Assembly (NCBI GenBank): GCA_951804985.1
Contig: OX638132.1
Span: 22,759,989-22,823,988 of the forward strand
Origin: Dryomyza anilis
Taxonomy: Eukaryota > Arthropoda > Insecta > Diptera > Dryomyzidae
Reading direction: 5' to 3'
Length of the DNA: 64,000 nucleotides
Translations under genes and position numbers: made by a program
Shown: piece after piece, positions 32,341-43,281 of the stretch
Position numbering within the stretch: position 1 is the first letter of the stretch
How the letters are laid out: each line of letters begins with the position of its first letter
The notes under the pieces: model-generated
The model's database searches: none
The model's input: only the letters and a program-made list of their open reading frames with translations
What the model was told of the DNA's origin: nothing

Positions 32341-33398
32341 TCTATATATATATAAAAATGAAATGTCCTGTGTGTGCCAGAGCATCACGGGAGAACGAAC
32401 AGACAGATTTGCCTAAATCTGTTTGTATTTTGTTCGTGTCAATGCAAGAGTGGTTTAGGAAAAAAAGAAAAGTCGGAAAACCCCAAAGGAAGAGCCGGAA
32501 AATCGAAAATATCTAAATTTGACCCTAGGACCATGAAATTTGGGCAGGTTTTCATATCTCTACGTAAGTGTGTACTACTAAGGGATTTTTTGAAATTCGC
32601 TTCCTAAGGTACACAAATGGGCGTGGTAAAATTGAACTTTTAATTCAAAATATCGGTGTAATTAAGATAAGCACAGTCATGAAATTTGGCTCAGTAACGT
32701 ATATTGTGGTTGTTTATCTTTTTTACAAATGTGGTCGGAATTGGACAAAGGTGCGTGTTCCTTTTCATATGACAAAAACTATAAAAATGTTGTAACTCTT
32801 GACATACTAAGAGTAGAGTTATAAAAATCGAAACTAAGGTTTATATTACAAACTCCAATCGTCACTATACTAAGAGTAGAGTTATAAAAATCGAAACAAA
32901 AACGTTCCTATTTAAAACTCCAATCGTAATGTAGAATATGGGGGGATTTCACAACGGGGCGTGGAATCTCTCATATATCCAAAACTTTAAAATTTCTATA
33001 ACTCTTTCCCTACTAAGAGCAGAGTTATAAAAAGCAAAACATAAGATTATATTAAATGTTGTAATCGTCACGTAGAATGTGGACAGAATTGAATTGGATT
33101 GGGCGTGGCACTTCCCATATAACTAAGACTTTAAAAATTCTAGAACTCCTGACTTACTAAGAGCAGAGTTGTACAAATCGAAACGAAGGATCATTTTAAA
33201 AATTTTAATAGTCACGTAAAATGTGAGCGGGATTGGAAAAAGGGGCATGGCACTACGTTCAATGCGGATGCGAAAAATAGTGACGTATAGGCATGTACTA
33301 AGAAGGGAAAAAGGGCCGTTAATGTATCCACACTATATAAACAATATAGTTTTCCAATTACAAAAACTTAGCACGGGCGAAGCTGTGCACGTGTCCAT
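32341..33398 (+). mobile_element. Helitron-like element, copy 3 (plus)
   Basis: Starts tctatatatatataaaaatg and aligns with the reverse of copy 2 along its length. The 3' end reads gaagctgtgcacgtgtccat, so the terminal agctag is lost or mutated. Internal segments aactctactcttagta-like recur on the reverse strand. Small ORFs at 32.4-32.8 kb are not convincing. Confidence 0.7.
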
Positions 33399-33583
33399 AT
33401 AAAATATAAACATGCCAAACATAATATATATTCCCATCCAATAACACTACCAAACACGATTTTTACCATGCGCATCTCCTACAAACATTTTATATAATAC
33501 AAGGATGATTCTGACTGTATACTTTTTAGAAAATTGCTATCTTATTTTAAAGCCGTTCTTACCCAATACTTAGAATAAATACC
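33399..33583. other. short spacer
   Basis: AT-rich with no feature. The end resembles sequence near 39.97 kb, probably an R-B relic. Confidence 0.3.
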
Positions 33584-33746
33584 CAGTAAGGAAGGTTAGG
33601 TCAAATGTGAAATTTTGAAGTAGAGAAAAAAGTGATAGTTGGTGTGATGAAGTTAGTAAAAAATTAAAAAAGTTATAGTCGGTCTAAGCCGACTCTAAAT
33701 ACGAGATAATGTGTGCGGTTACCATTTAAAGTGGTGCATAGGTCAC

Positions 33747-34046
33747 ATGTAGCCGCGGTAGCTCAGTGGTTAGTGCGTTGGACTGCGAGCGGAAAGGTCC
33801 CCGGTTCAAGCCTGGACTGGGGCTAACAACATTTTTTCATAGAAACAGTTTTCTATACTGCGCTATCTCTCGTCAGTAAATGGCAAAACCTACGGGAGTA
33901 AAACATTGCCTATGAAAAGCTCTCACCCGCAATAAACTGTAGGTCCCACCACTTTGAGTACAAATATAACACGCACAGCTCAAAAAATGGTGAGAGAGCT
34001 CGGCCTAAGTTCTTACAGGACTGTAGTGCCAAACTATTATATTATT
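33747..34046 (+). mobile_element. tRNA-derived SINE, copy 3
   Basis: Same head and body as the 7.2 kb copy (ccgcggtagctcagtggtta; ggttcaagcctggactgggg), with a short deletion in the body and an ATT-type tail. Target duplication ataggtcac at 33738-33746 and 34047-34055. The uninterrupted R-C sequence at 8.3 kb is the empty site. Confidence 0.9.
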
Positions 34047-34116
34047 ATAGGTCACCGGGCTATACGAATTCTGAAAATAACAACAGACTTGCAATCTCTG
34101 AAAAAGTTTGACGGAG

Positions 34117-34124
34117 AGACAGAC

Positions 34125-34185
<61 letters not shown>
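34117..34185. repeat. (GACA)n microsatellite
   Basis: Tandem gaca tetramers within the R-C copy. Equivalent but shorter runs exist in the other R-C copies. Confidence 0.95.
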
Positions 34186-34310
34186 TATGGACATCACTCA
34201 GGAGGTATATATTCTGATCCAGAATATATACCGGATATGCTTCCTTCTGGGTGTTGAAAACGGCGTACCAAACTGAATATACCCTTTCACTATTAGTGTA
34301 AAGTATAAAT

Positions 34311-35086
34311 ATAATACTGTGGAAAAAAGTTTAACAAAAAAAGACACTGACTGGAAGTGGACGCGTTACTCGATTGATGTTCCTGATACCGAAAACCGAT
34401 GGCTTTCGAAATATTGAACAATAAATATACACATGTTTAAATAAAACAACTAAAGAGTTTTAATTAAAAACAATATCTGACCTCGTCCTGAATAAGAACT
34501 ATTTTATAAAAATTTAAGGTAAAACAAAAAAAATATAAACTATTTATATTAACAAAAATCATTAACGTAATTTTTTTTATTGTCAAGACGAATTCTTGTA
34601 TATTAATGAATGCTAATATTCCAATACGTTTTTAAGATAATTGGATCTAAACTCTAAAATTTTGGACAATTTTATGTAATTTTTTTTTATTATTTAGGAT
34701 TTAATAATAAACATGAGGGTTAAAACGTTCCCAACAACGCGACGTACTTAAATCAGGAATGGAGATATTTTTGATTATTGAATATAGTTGTTAAATTGTT
34801 AAATTAGGCATGATAATACTTAAAGTAACAATTTCAAATAATCCCTTTAAGATTAATCGTTTTACCTATCAGAATTCCAAACTTTTTTCTATATGACCTA
34901 CTTTCTAAAATATGTCCTGTGACCATAATTTTTGTACTCTTTTATATATCAATTATATAATAAAATAAATACTTATGCCTCTAATCTGTAAATACCATTA
35001 CTTTATGTTTAAAGTATGTTTATTCTTATTGCATACTCAGGTTTTTCTATTACGTAGTATTTTTGCTAAAAATTCGTGTAAAAACG
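34311..35086. other. non-coding, with inverted R-B relic
   Basis: Words at 34560-34720 (aatgctaatattcc, tttttaagataattgg) are the reverse of R-B at 312-735. No gene. Confidence 0.35.
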
Positions 35087-35510
35087 AGAGCGGTGCGATT
35101 AATCGACTAATCAAATTATATGATTAATCAATTTACTGATTAATTGATTAATCATGGTTTTGTGATTGATCAGAACATTAATTAATCATTTAATCAGGAT
35201 TCTGATTAATCAAAATTGCAATTAATTGATTAATCAGCATTTTGATTAATCAGAATTTCTGATTAATTAACTTTTGAATCGCAAAATATTTAAAAATACT
35301 TTACTATATGTTTCTTGAACATTTAGAACACTTTCTTTTATTATTTAATTATTTTAAAAATAACTTTTCACTTTATTTAAGGTGACAAAATTTTTAAAAT
35401 GCTATTGAATAAAATTATTTAATTTTCAATTAATCAAAATGCTGATTAAGCAGATTATTTCAGATTATTAATATGATTAATCAAGATTTTGATAAATTGA
35501 TTAATCGCTC
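35087..35510. repeat. cluster of TGATTAATCA palindromes
   Basis: More than fifteen occurrences of gattaat or attaatc, many in the self-complementary form tgattaatca, at irregular spacing. TAATC/GATTA is the core bound by K50-type homeodomains (Bicoid, Otd). It could equally be a decayed short tandem repeat. No gene. Confidence 0.7.
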
Positions 35511-35669
35511 TAGTAATAGCGGCTATTTTTCAGTAATTTTTATGTAAAATATAAAAGTATTTTAAATTTAAACAATTTTTGACAGACATGTTGTTGTTAG
35601 GACATATTTTAAAAATGAGAACCGGAAAAATAATTAATTTTCATGGTTTCATTGGAATTATGCTTTGTA

Positions 35670-36003
35670 AAGTTTTCAACAGGGACGCTACAAAAGTTAA
35701 GCGACAGGGACAGCAAACGACGCCATATTTTTTGCCGTTCTTTTGACATTTCTCTTCAGTAAGGTTTGCCATTTCATGATGGAAATATATAAGAATTCGA
35801 ATTTCGGCAGAAAATTTAAATAATTTCGACTCGTTGTTGGCTCGTATGTCTTTCCATCATGAAATGGCAAACCTTACTGAAGAGAAATGTCAAAAGAGCG
35901 GCAAGAAATATGGCGTCGTTTGCTGTCCCTGTCGCTCTACTTTTGTAGCGTCCCTGTTGAAAAACCCTTGAAAAAACTTTTGTAGCGCTCTTATTGAAAA
36001 ATC
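35670..36003. mobile_element. palindromic mariner derivative
   Basis: Two mirrored copies of the mariner 5' end face each other. Left arm 35670-35795 (acagggacgctacaaaagtt to catttcatgatggaa); right arm about 35840-36003, its complement. The right arm ends in two successive terminal repeats (gttgaaaaaccctt, then cttattgaaaaatccttta). Only the first residues of the transposase are coded on each arm. Non-autonomous foldback/MITE. Confidence 0.8.
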
Positions 36004-36005
36004 CT

Positions 36006-36317
36006 TTATAACCTAAATCATTTTCTTATTAGATCAAAAATGCTAAAAAAATATTTCAAAAATGGTAAAAAAAAATCCATATTTTTCGAGTTTTAAATAT
36101 CTATAAACACCTATCGGAATTATAGTATTTGTTGGTTTATTGTAATTAGACTTGACAATTGAAAGAAAAATCTCATTTATAGTTTTTTTGGAAACTAGTT
36201 GTGGAAGTGCTGTGTTTTTTAATTATCAAAAGTGGCGTAATATACAATAACTCGGTATGCAGTCATCAAAATTAGTTATTGCGAATTATATAGAATTGAT
36301 GTCCATGTCGACATTTT
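36006..36317 (+). repeat. R-B repeat, copy 2
   Basis: Parallels 312-735 with taaatcattttcttattaga, ttgacaattgaaagaaaaat and a 'gaattgatgtccatg' end. Confidence 0.45.
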
Positions 36318-37132
36318 TATACCCTACACCTACGAGGTACAGGGTATATTAACTTTGTGCATATATTGTAACGCCCATTAGGAGGCGTGTCCGGTATGGA
36401 AAATTATGTATATTCTTGATCAGCATCACTACCCGAGTCCGTTTAGCCATGCCCGTCTGTCTGTCCGTCTTGCTGTTCGAATGCAGAATAACTTGTGAAA
36501 TACTGATCATAGTTCGATAAAATTTTGTATTATTATATTTTAGCCAAAAGTAGGAAATGAGTTTGAAAATGAGCCAAATCGGTCAACGGACACGCCCACC
36601 TCCCATACAAGTCACTTTTATGTAACTCTTTAGGAACTAATAACTCGAAAAGTATTCAAGATATAGTATTCAAGATATAGATATAAAATTTAAAACGTGT
36701 TGTTATAATTCACCTAAAAATATGTGGTCCGCCCACTTTTTTTTCATTATTTCCCGGGTTTTCATGGTGAAAATTTGATCCGTAAATTGTTAAAATTAAA
36801 TCTATGAAATATTAGACTTTCAAAATTTTAAATATACACGTTGTCCGCCCAATTATATGTTTCAATTTTTTTTTTCATTAGTTTTTTATACTTTTATATA
36901 AATTTTTTTAATTTATGGGGATATAAGACGTAAATTTCTGATATGTGAATAATATTCTGAGGGTGGCAGGTTCAGCATAATTAAAATGTTTAAAATTAAG
37001 GTATGCAATTAAATATCCCACATTAATATCCCTTCCAAAGGTGTAGGGTATTCCATAGTCGGGCCCGACCGACTATAAAAAATCCGCCCCATGTGACCGA
37101 ACTTACCCATGTGACCTAACTTTCCCAACTCG
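36318..37132 (-). repeat. R-C repeat, reverse orientation
   Basis: Runs tataccctacacctacgagg to gacctaactttcccaactcg, 815 bp. It closely resembles 44267-45114, with taggaggcgtgtccggtatg and gaccgactata words. No coding sequence. Confidence 0.75.
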
Positions 37133-37789
37133 TTTCTCGTTATGTTGAATAGTGTTATATGTTATGTTTAGTGCAATTTTAAACTTAGTTAAACTTTTAC
37201 AAATTTTTGATTTGAAATATAAACGGCCGAATGCTTTCAAATATTACTGAAATATAGACAATTATGGCATTTTAAATATTTGTGATAAATTGACTATACA
37301 CAAAATTAGATCTACTTTAAACTACATTTAATTTAAAAATGTGACTGAAAAACTGGGCATTAGTGTCAAACATATTATGTTCATACTTGAACTTATTCAG
37401 TTTCCGTGCAAACATATTATGTTCAGAATTAAACATATTATATGTGTGCAAATAGCACATGTCCCAATTGTATATTATGTTTGCAGTGTGCATCTTCAAA
37501 GCTCCTTGGTAACCCCCAAAACAAATGAAATTTCACTGAAATTACATTTTCAAGTGGTTATTGCAACCAACACTTCAGAGAAGCATGTTGTACGATGAGT
37601 ATAAGAAACAACAAAAAAAAAAAACATTTAAAATTTTTTTGTGTGCTGTTTCTGTGACACTCATGAATGCAATGGTGCTGTGGAGTGTTTACATCATGAT
37701 TTGGCTACTTTTGGATTCTCTTGAAGTTATTGCATGTCAACGATATAAACTTATGGGTGCTCTATTCTGTCTTTTATTTTTTGGCTTAT
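37133..37789. other. non-coding, with CATATTATGTT words
   Basis: At 37366-37495 the word catattatgttc or a close relative occurs five times in about 130 bases. Similar 'aacatatt/atgtttc' words cluster at 51.0-51.3 kb. A 40-100 codon frame here shows no recognisable domain. Confidence 0.35.
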
Positions 37790-37951
37790 GGGCGAGTTTA
37801 CACGATAGAGAAAATAGCAATAGAGAATAGAGCAAAATAGAGCAAAAAATCTCAAAGAGTTGTGTAAACACTACATAGAGCTCCACTGTAGGGAGCTCTA
37901 TGGTAGATTTTTTTCTCTATCTCTAGCTAATTTCTCTATCGTGTATTCGAG
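37790..37951. mobile_element. small MITE with 28-bp inverted ends
   Basis: Left end ggcgagtttacacgatagag and right end ctctatcgtgtattcgagcc are inverted with few mismatches. The centre also folds (agagctcc/ggagctct). About 160 bp, no coding sequence. Target duplication uncertain (ttat on both sides). Confidence 0.65.
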
Positions 37952-38165
37952 CCTTATATGTAGACTATTTAACTCTCAAGAGAATATAAATATTTAAAAC
38001 TGGATTTATATGGTTTTGTGTTACCTTTAGAAATTTTAATAAATAAACTCCAAAATTTTGAACTAAGTATTATCGTTGAAAAACTTGTAATGATATTAAA
38101 TGATTTTGACAAATTGTTGCATTTGAAACCAATTTAAATATAAATTGCTTTTAATTTAAACAGCT

Positions 38166-38305
38166 TGGCACATAATCATAGACAATTTAAAGTCGACTTT
38201 AAAATTAAAATCAGATTTTTGACATTTTATTCTATACGATATTTGTCAAAAAAAGTCGAATCTAAATTTAAAGTCGAATTTAAATTGTGTATAATTATGG
38301 GCCCA
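38166..38305. mobile_element. 140-bp hairpin MITE
   Basis: Left tggcacataatcatagacaa and right ttgtgtataattatgggccc are inverted. The repeat continues inward through aatttaaagtcgacttta-like sequence, so nearly the whole element folds on itself. Confidence 0.6.
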
Positions 38306-38504
38306 TGTATTTAAAATTAGGTCGTAATTTATTATAATTTTTTTTACATTTTTTTTATATTTTTTTAATTTAAATTAATTACAAATTATAGTAAAATATT
38401 ATATCATATTAACATATTTCATTCAAAATTTATATAAATTAAGAATATATTTGTTGAAAATATTTCAAAAGCAAATGCTTTTAATTTAAGTGTATTCGAT
38501 TACA

Positions 38505-39429
38505 CAGTGCAACAAATGCCCAACTTTTTCTTCCATGTTCCGATTTGATAACGCCTTTAGGGTAACATGGGGTAGTTGATCTCGAATCTGAAGTCCGTTT
38601 TGCTCTGTCAGCTCTGGGTTCCTCGAAATTTAGTGTCAAATATGAACAATTAGGGTGTTTAAAGACAGTACTCAAAATATTTTTATTTCAAGAGATACAG
38701 GTTTGATGCCTTCAGAAATGTTGTTTATCATGAACAGGCGCATTTTTTTTACTTTGACGCCATCGTCCCAACGCTTTTATATAACCCCCGTTTTTTTCGA
38801 ATTTTAACCCTACTAATTACAAATTTTGACATATTATTGACTTACAATATCCTGTTTCAAGCATATTCGTTTACGAAAAAAATTGAATATGACAATGTTT
38901 TTAGAATGTCGAAATCCATAAGAATATATAACTTTTAATTCATCTTTTTCAAATTTTTGTAAAATGTGCATGCAACATATTAAACAAAATCCAAAATTTA
39001 TTGTTTTTTATTATTCTGTTTAATGGCTGCATCTGAGGCAATGTTGTTATTTGAGGACCCCACTTTATTTTTTTATGGGTATATTTGCTAAAGAGAGTAT
39101 AATAGTTTTATCAGCAGTTCACGGGGTACGTCAAAATTTGTAATTAGTAGGGTTAAATTCGAAAAAACAAGGGCTATGGAAAAGCGTTGGGATGACAGTG
39201 CCAAAGTAAAAAAATTCGCCTGTTCATGGTAAACATCACTGCTGAAGAAACCAAACCTATATCTTTTGAAAATAAATTATTTTGTGTACTGTCTTAAAAC
39301 ACCCTAATTGTTCATATTTTATCCCAAATTGTGAGGAATAGAGCAAAGCGGGCTTAAGATTCGAAATCAACGACCCCATGTTACCCTAAAATTGTTATCA
39401 AATCGGAAGATGACATCTTTTGCTGCACT
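38505..39429. mobile_element. foldback element FB3
   Basis: Arms of about 340 bp (38505-38845 and 39090-39429) are inverted. Examples are cagtgcaacaaatg/ttttgctgcactatg, tagggtaacatgggg and its complement, atgaacaggcg and cgcctgttcat, and tactaattacaaattttgac and its complement. Spacer about 245 bp. No ORF of note. Confidence 0.8.
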
Positions 39430-40163
39430 ATGTTATCAATCATTTCCGTTTTCACTTAAATTAATTGAAAAGTCCCTGAATTTTATATTTTTTAGTTCAG
39501 TGTAATTAGAAAATAATAATTAAAATAAACGAATTAAAATAAACAAATTAAAATAAACAAATTAAAATAAACAAATTAAAATAAAAAAAAACAACAAAAT
39601 GTACCAAAATATTTACAACTAATGAGATATTTTATTTATTCAAAAGAACTGTACTGCTGTTTATAAACTTCATTTACGTGACTCAATATTTAATGTGACC
39701 TCAGGCAATAATCCAATTTTTGCGCACAATAAACTACCGAGCAAAACTACTGCGAATCTACGAAACTCACTGTAGCACACACAATAAATTACTAACCAAA
39801 AAGTTTACACAGAGCGAAAAAAGTAAAAATATTAAATAAAAAATATAATTATTTTTGTTTTATAACCTCCATTGATAATACTATCCTTTGGACATCCCGT
39901 ACATCAATTTTATATAATTTGATGGTGCTCACACTATGTTTTTTTTCTTTTACATAAATATTGGAGAAAATTGCAATCGTAATTTTAAGATGTTCTTACC
40001 CACTACTTAAAATAAAAAAAATTTAAATCTATTGAAAAATACTTTATCAAAAAACTATAAAAGTAATATTTCTTTTATTTGTCACGACTAATTTTAATAT
40101 ACTAATAAATACTAATAAAACTTTTCAAAATATTGGGATCTACACACTGACAATTTTTGATAT
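39430..40163. other. non-coding, AT-rich
   Basis: Includes a short tandem run (aaattaaaataaac, about four times) at 39520-39590 and an inverted R-B relic at 40070-40150. No gene. Confidence 0.35.
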
Positions 40164-40624
40164 TGTTACGAAAAGAGGTAATTTGCTCCTCTGTGCAAGC
40201 AATCAACAATAATAAATGAGACGCAAGACAATTCAGCGCACTAAGCATGTGCGAGAAAGAGATGGAAGATCGGCACATTAAAACACATGAGTGCGAATGA
40301 GATGCCAATACCATGCGTCATTCACGAAACGAGTAGAAGGTTCTCGAAACAAGTCGAAGCTTGTCGAAACGTGTCGAACTGATGCCTGCAGTATATAAGG
40401 CCGCGCATCTGAGGCACTGTACTTCAGTAGTGATTGTAAAGTGGTCGAGGGCATCTCGTGTGATAATTGTCAAGTTAAATTGTGGACATGCAGCAGTTGT
40501 TAGAATTTGTTATTAGTAAAGTTGTTTACTAAAGTGAATTAATAAAGTTAATTGTTATAATTTAAACCAAACATAAGAGTGTTTTTATTTTGTACACAAT
40601 CCAGTGATACGAACTCGTAGAACA
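40164..40624 (+). mobile_element. probable solo LTR, type 1
   Basis: About 461 bp from tgttacgaaaagagg to ctcgtagaaca, with TG...CA ends and a short inverted terminus (tgttacga / tcgtagaaca). It has a TATA-like gtatataaggccgcgc at about 40389 and an aataaag polyadenylation word at about 40541, the expected U3-R-U5 order. GC content is above its surroundings. No internal retrotransposon region and no matching target duplication were found, so the call is moderate. Confidence 0.6.
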
Positions 40625-40892
40625 GTTTTCCGTAGACTGAATTTTCGAAACAATATATATTTTAAGCATTTAGGATCTAATGGTAAAAAAACAAAATTAC
40701 TTATGGTTATACAAAGCATGGACCACTCTATTAATTAAAACTACTAACTTTTTTCTAATAGATCTAATTTTTAATCAGCCCAATTCTAAATAAATACTTC
40801 CATAAATATTTGGGAGAAATTGATGGAAGAAAAAAAACTATGTATGTAAATTCAAAACAAACTTTTTTTCTCCCAGGAATTTCTCCCAAATA
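40625..40892. other. spacer between LTR and mariner
   Basis: AT-rich, probably R-B relic. No gene. Confidence 0.3.
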
Positions 40893-41788
40893 AAGGGTTT
40901 TTCAATAAGAGCCGCTACAAAAGTTTTTTTAAATAAAACAAAAACGTTTTGGATATCAATGAAATTCTTTATTCCTGTAAAAGTACGTTCGATGCCATTA
41001 TGGAACTCGATTTCTTTTGCATGGCCACCACGGGCACGCTTGCAGAAGTCCAGACGCTGAACCCAATTTTCGACGGTTTTCAAGCATAAATCGGCCGATA
41101 CTGCTGCAATTTCACGTTCGATATTCATACGAAGTTCATCAATCGTTGGCATAGACCATTGACTTGACGTAGCTCCACAGGAAATAGTCAAACGGCGTCA
41201 AATCGCACGACCGAGACGGCCAATCGACTGGACCATTTCGTGAGATAACACGTTCTCCAAACTTGGTTTCCAATAAATTGATTGTGGCATTCGCTGTGTG
41301 GCGCCGTCCTGTTGAAAGCACATGTCCTCCAAGTCCATATCATTCAATTGGGGCCAAAAATATTCGGTTATCATTGAACGGTAGCGATTCCCATTCACAG
41401 TAACGTGCCGGTCTTGATCATCACGGAAGAAGTACGGCCCAATGACGCCGCCGGCACATAAACCGCACCAAACCGTAATTTTTTCGGGATGCAATTATGA
41501 CTCATGGACTACGTGTGGATTGCTGTCTGACCACTAACGCATATTTTGTATATTGACGAAGCAATTCAGCCAGAAATGAGCCTCATCGCTGAAGATGATT
41601 TTTTGAATTTTTACTAACGAATGTCGGTAGTAAATTTTAATAATTTCGACTCGTTGTTGGCTCGTATATCTTTCCATCATGAAATGGCAAACCTTACTGA
41701 AGAGAAATGTCAAAAGAGCGGCAAGAAATTTGGCGTCGTTTGCTATCCCTATCGCTCTACTTTTGTAGCGTCCCTGTTGAAAAACCCT
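40893..41788 (-). mobile_element. rosa-like mariner, copy 2
   Basis: Left end aagggtttttcaataagagc and right end tagcgtccctgttgaaaaac, inverted, with TA before 40893 and at 41789-41790. About 896 bp. Its internal deletion differs from copy 1. Confidence 0.85.
40945..41677 (-). pseudogene. mariner transposase pseudogene, copy 2
   Basis: Starts at an ATG (41677) with MERYTSQQRVEIIKIYY. It jumps after about 20 residues into KIIFSDEAHFWLN, the first catalytic Asp block missing from copy 1. It then has HPEKITVWCGLCAGGVIGPY, CFQQDGA (second Asp), a frameshift, and CDLTPFDYFLW (third Asp block), ending in RLDFCKRARGGHA. It lacks most of the DNA-binding region and has frameshifts and a stop. Together with copy 1 it shows all catalytic blocks of the family. 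Confidence 0.85.
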
Positions 41789-43281
41789 TATATGTGGGAG
41801 TATTTATTTAGAACTGAACTGCATATATTCTCTGTGAACTTAATTTTGAAACTGTTTTATTTAAACAATTTACAATAAAAAATATTAATGTTTGTATTCT
41901 GACAATATTATTATTTCATGTTTTAATAAGTCTTATTCTGTTTGCATACTCAATTTTTTGCTATTGCCTAGTTTTTTTTGAGAAAAATGCGGATACAAAA
42001 ATGCTATTTTTCAAGTATATAAACTTTTATGAAAAATAAAGTTTTTGATCGGAAGTGTGTTGATAGGGTATTTTTTAAAAAATTTTAACCGCAGTAAAAA
42101 ACTTAGAAATTTTGATCATTATTATGATCTATGCTCTACATAACCATAAATAATTTTCTTATACATCATTAGAATTGAAACGCTAAAAAAATCCTCCAAA
42201 ATTAGACAAACAAAATAAAAATATTTCGTGTTTAAATTCAAATATCTTAAAAACATATCGTAATATTAGCATTTGTTTATATATTAAATTTAGTCCTTAC
42301 AATTGAAAGAAAAAATGTGTTGGATGTTTTTAGGAAAACTTATTGTGTAAAGGACTGTATTTTTTTATTCTAAAAAGTAACTGAAAAAGGAAATAACATT
42401 TTGATAATAATTTTCTTAAAAACGTTACGTAATAGAAAAATCTGTCAAAATCAGTCAAAATACAGTCAAAATCAGCAACCGCGAATTATATGGAATTGTT
42501 CATGGGATGACCACGATAATTTTTTTGTTTTGTAAGTAGGGTTGTGTTTTTACCGAATTGAAATTAAATAATAAAGTAATAAATTTAATTATTTATCGAC
42601 ACATTTTTAACTAGTAGTCGTTTTATTTAAGTTTAAATCTTTTTGTATAATTAAATGTATTGAAATGTTTTTTATTTAGTTATAATAATTTTACTTAAGG
42701 ACATTAAATAAATTAGGTAATAAAAATGAATTATTTAAATGAATTATGTAATATTACTATGGTAAATTATATCACACGTATGTCTTTGATTTGAAAAAAA
42801 TTAATTTTGTAAGTTTTTAAATACATTTGTTTTTATTTGACTTAAATTGACTGCCCCATGTATTGAAAATGTGTACTCTAAATATTGCAGAAACTGTATT
42901 ATTGTTTTATTTTTTGACACACGCAAAACGTATTACGAAAGGCCGTTTGTAGTGTAGATCACTCGATTAGACACACGACTGCGAAAGTGAGAAGGTATAA
43001 AATAAAAATCCAGGCAGTCCAATCCATCTGACCGAAGCGAAAAGTAGTGATGCCAACTTATTCAAACAACTGATTGAGCCAACCGAATTCATTTGGATTT
43101 GAGAAAAGTTTGAAACAAAATTTGGATGGACATCGATTGTTGTGTTGAAACTATTGCAGGAAATTAGAAGAAATTATATTCTACGTCCACATTGAAAGAT
43201 CTAACTTCTGAATGTCTCGATTTCCTACTATGAAATAAACAGAGTTGAGAAGGAAACTGAAGTAGGTATTTTTTGTGATAT
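41789..43281. other. non-coding, with R-B copy 3 at 42105-42510
   Basis: The words ctctacataaccataaataa, aatattagcatttg, acaattgaaagaaaaaatgt and aactgaaaaagg repeat R-B in forward orientation. The rest is AT-rich. The 200 bases before 43282 are less repetitive. No gene. Confidence 0.45.

Larger units (their letters stand above)
33584..34310 (+). repeat. R-C repeat, split by a SINE
   Basis: Forward copy from agtaaggaaggttaggtcaa, through gtcggtctaagccgactcta, to aactgaatataccctttcac. A SINE at 33747-34046 interrupts it at the site ataggtcac, which is intact in the copy at 8.3 kb. Confidence 0.7.

Noticed and set aside
34117..34185. CRISPR-like regular repeat
   Set aside because: It is a GACA microsatellite without spacers; the organism is an animal.
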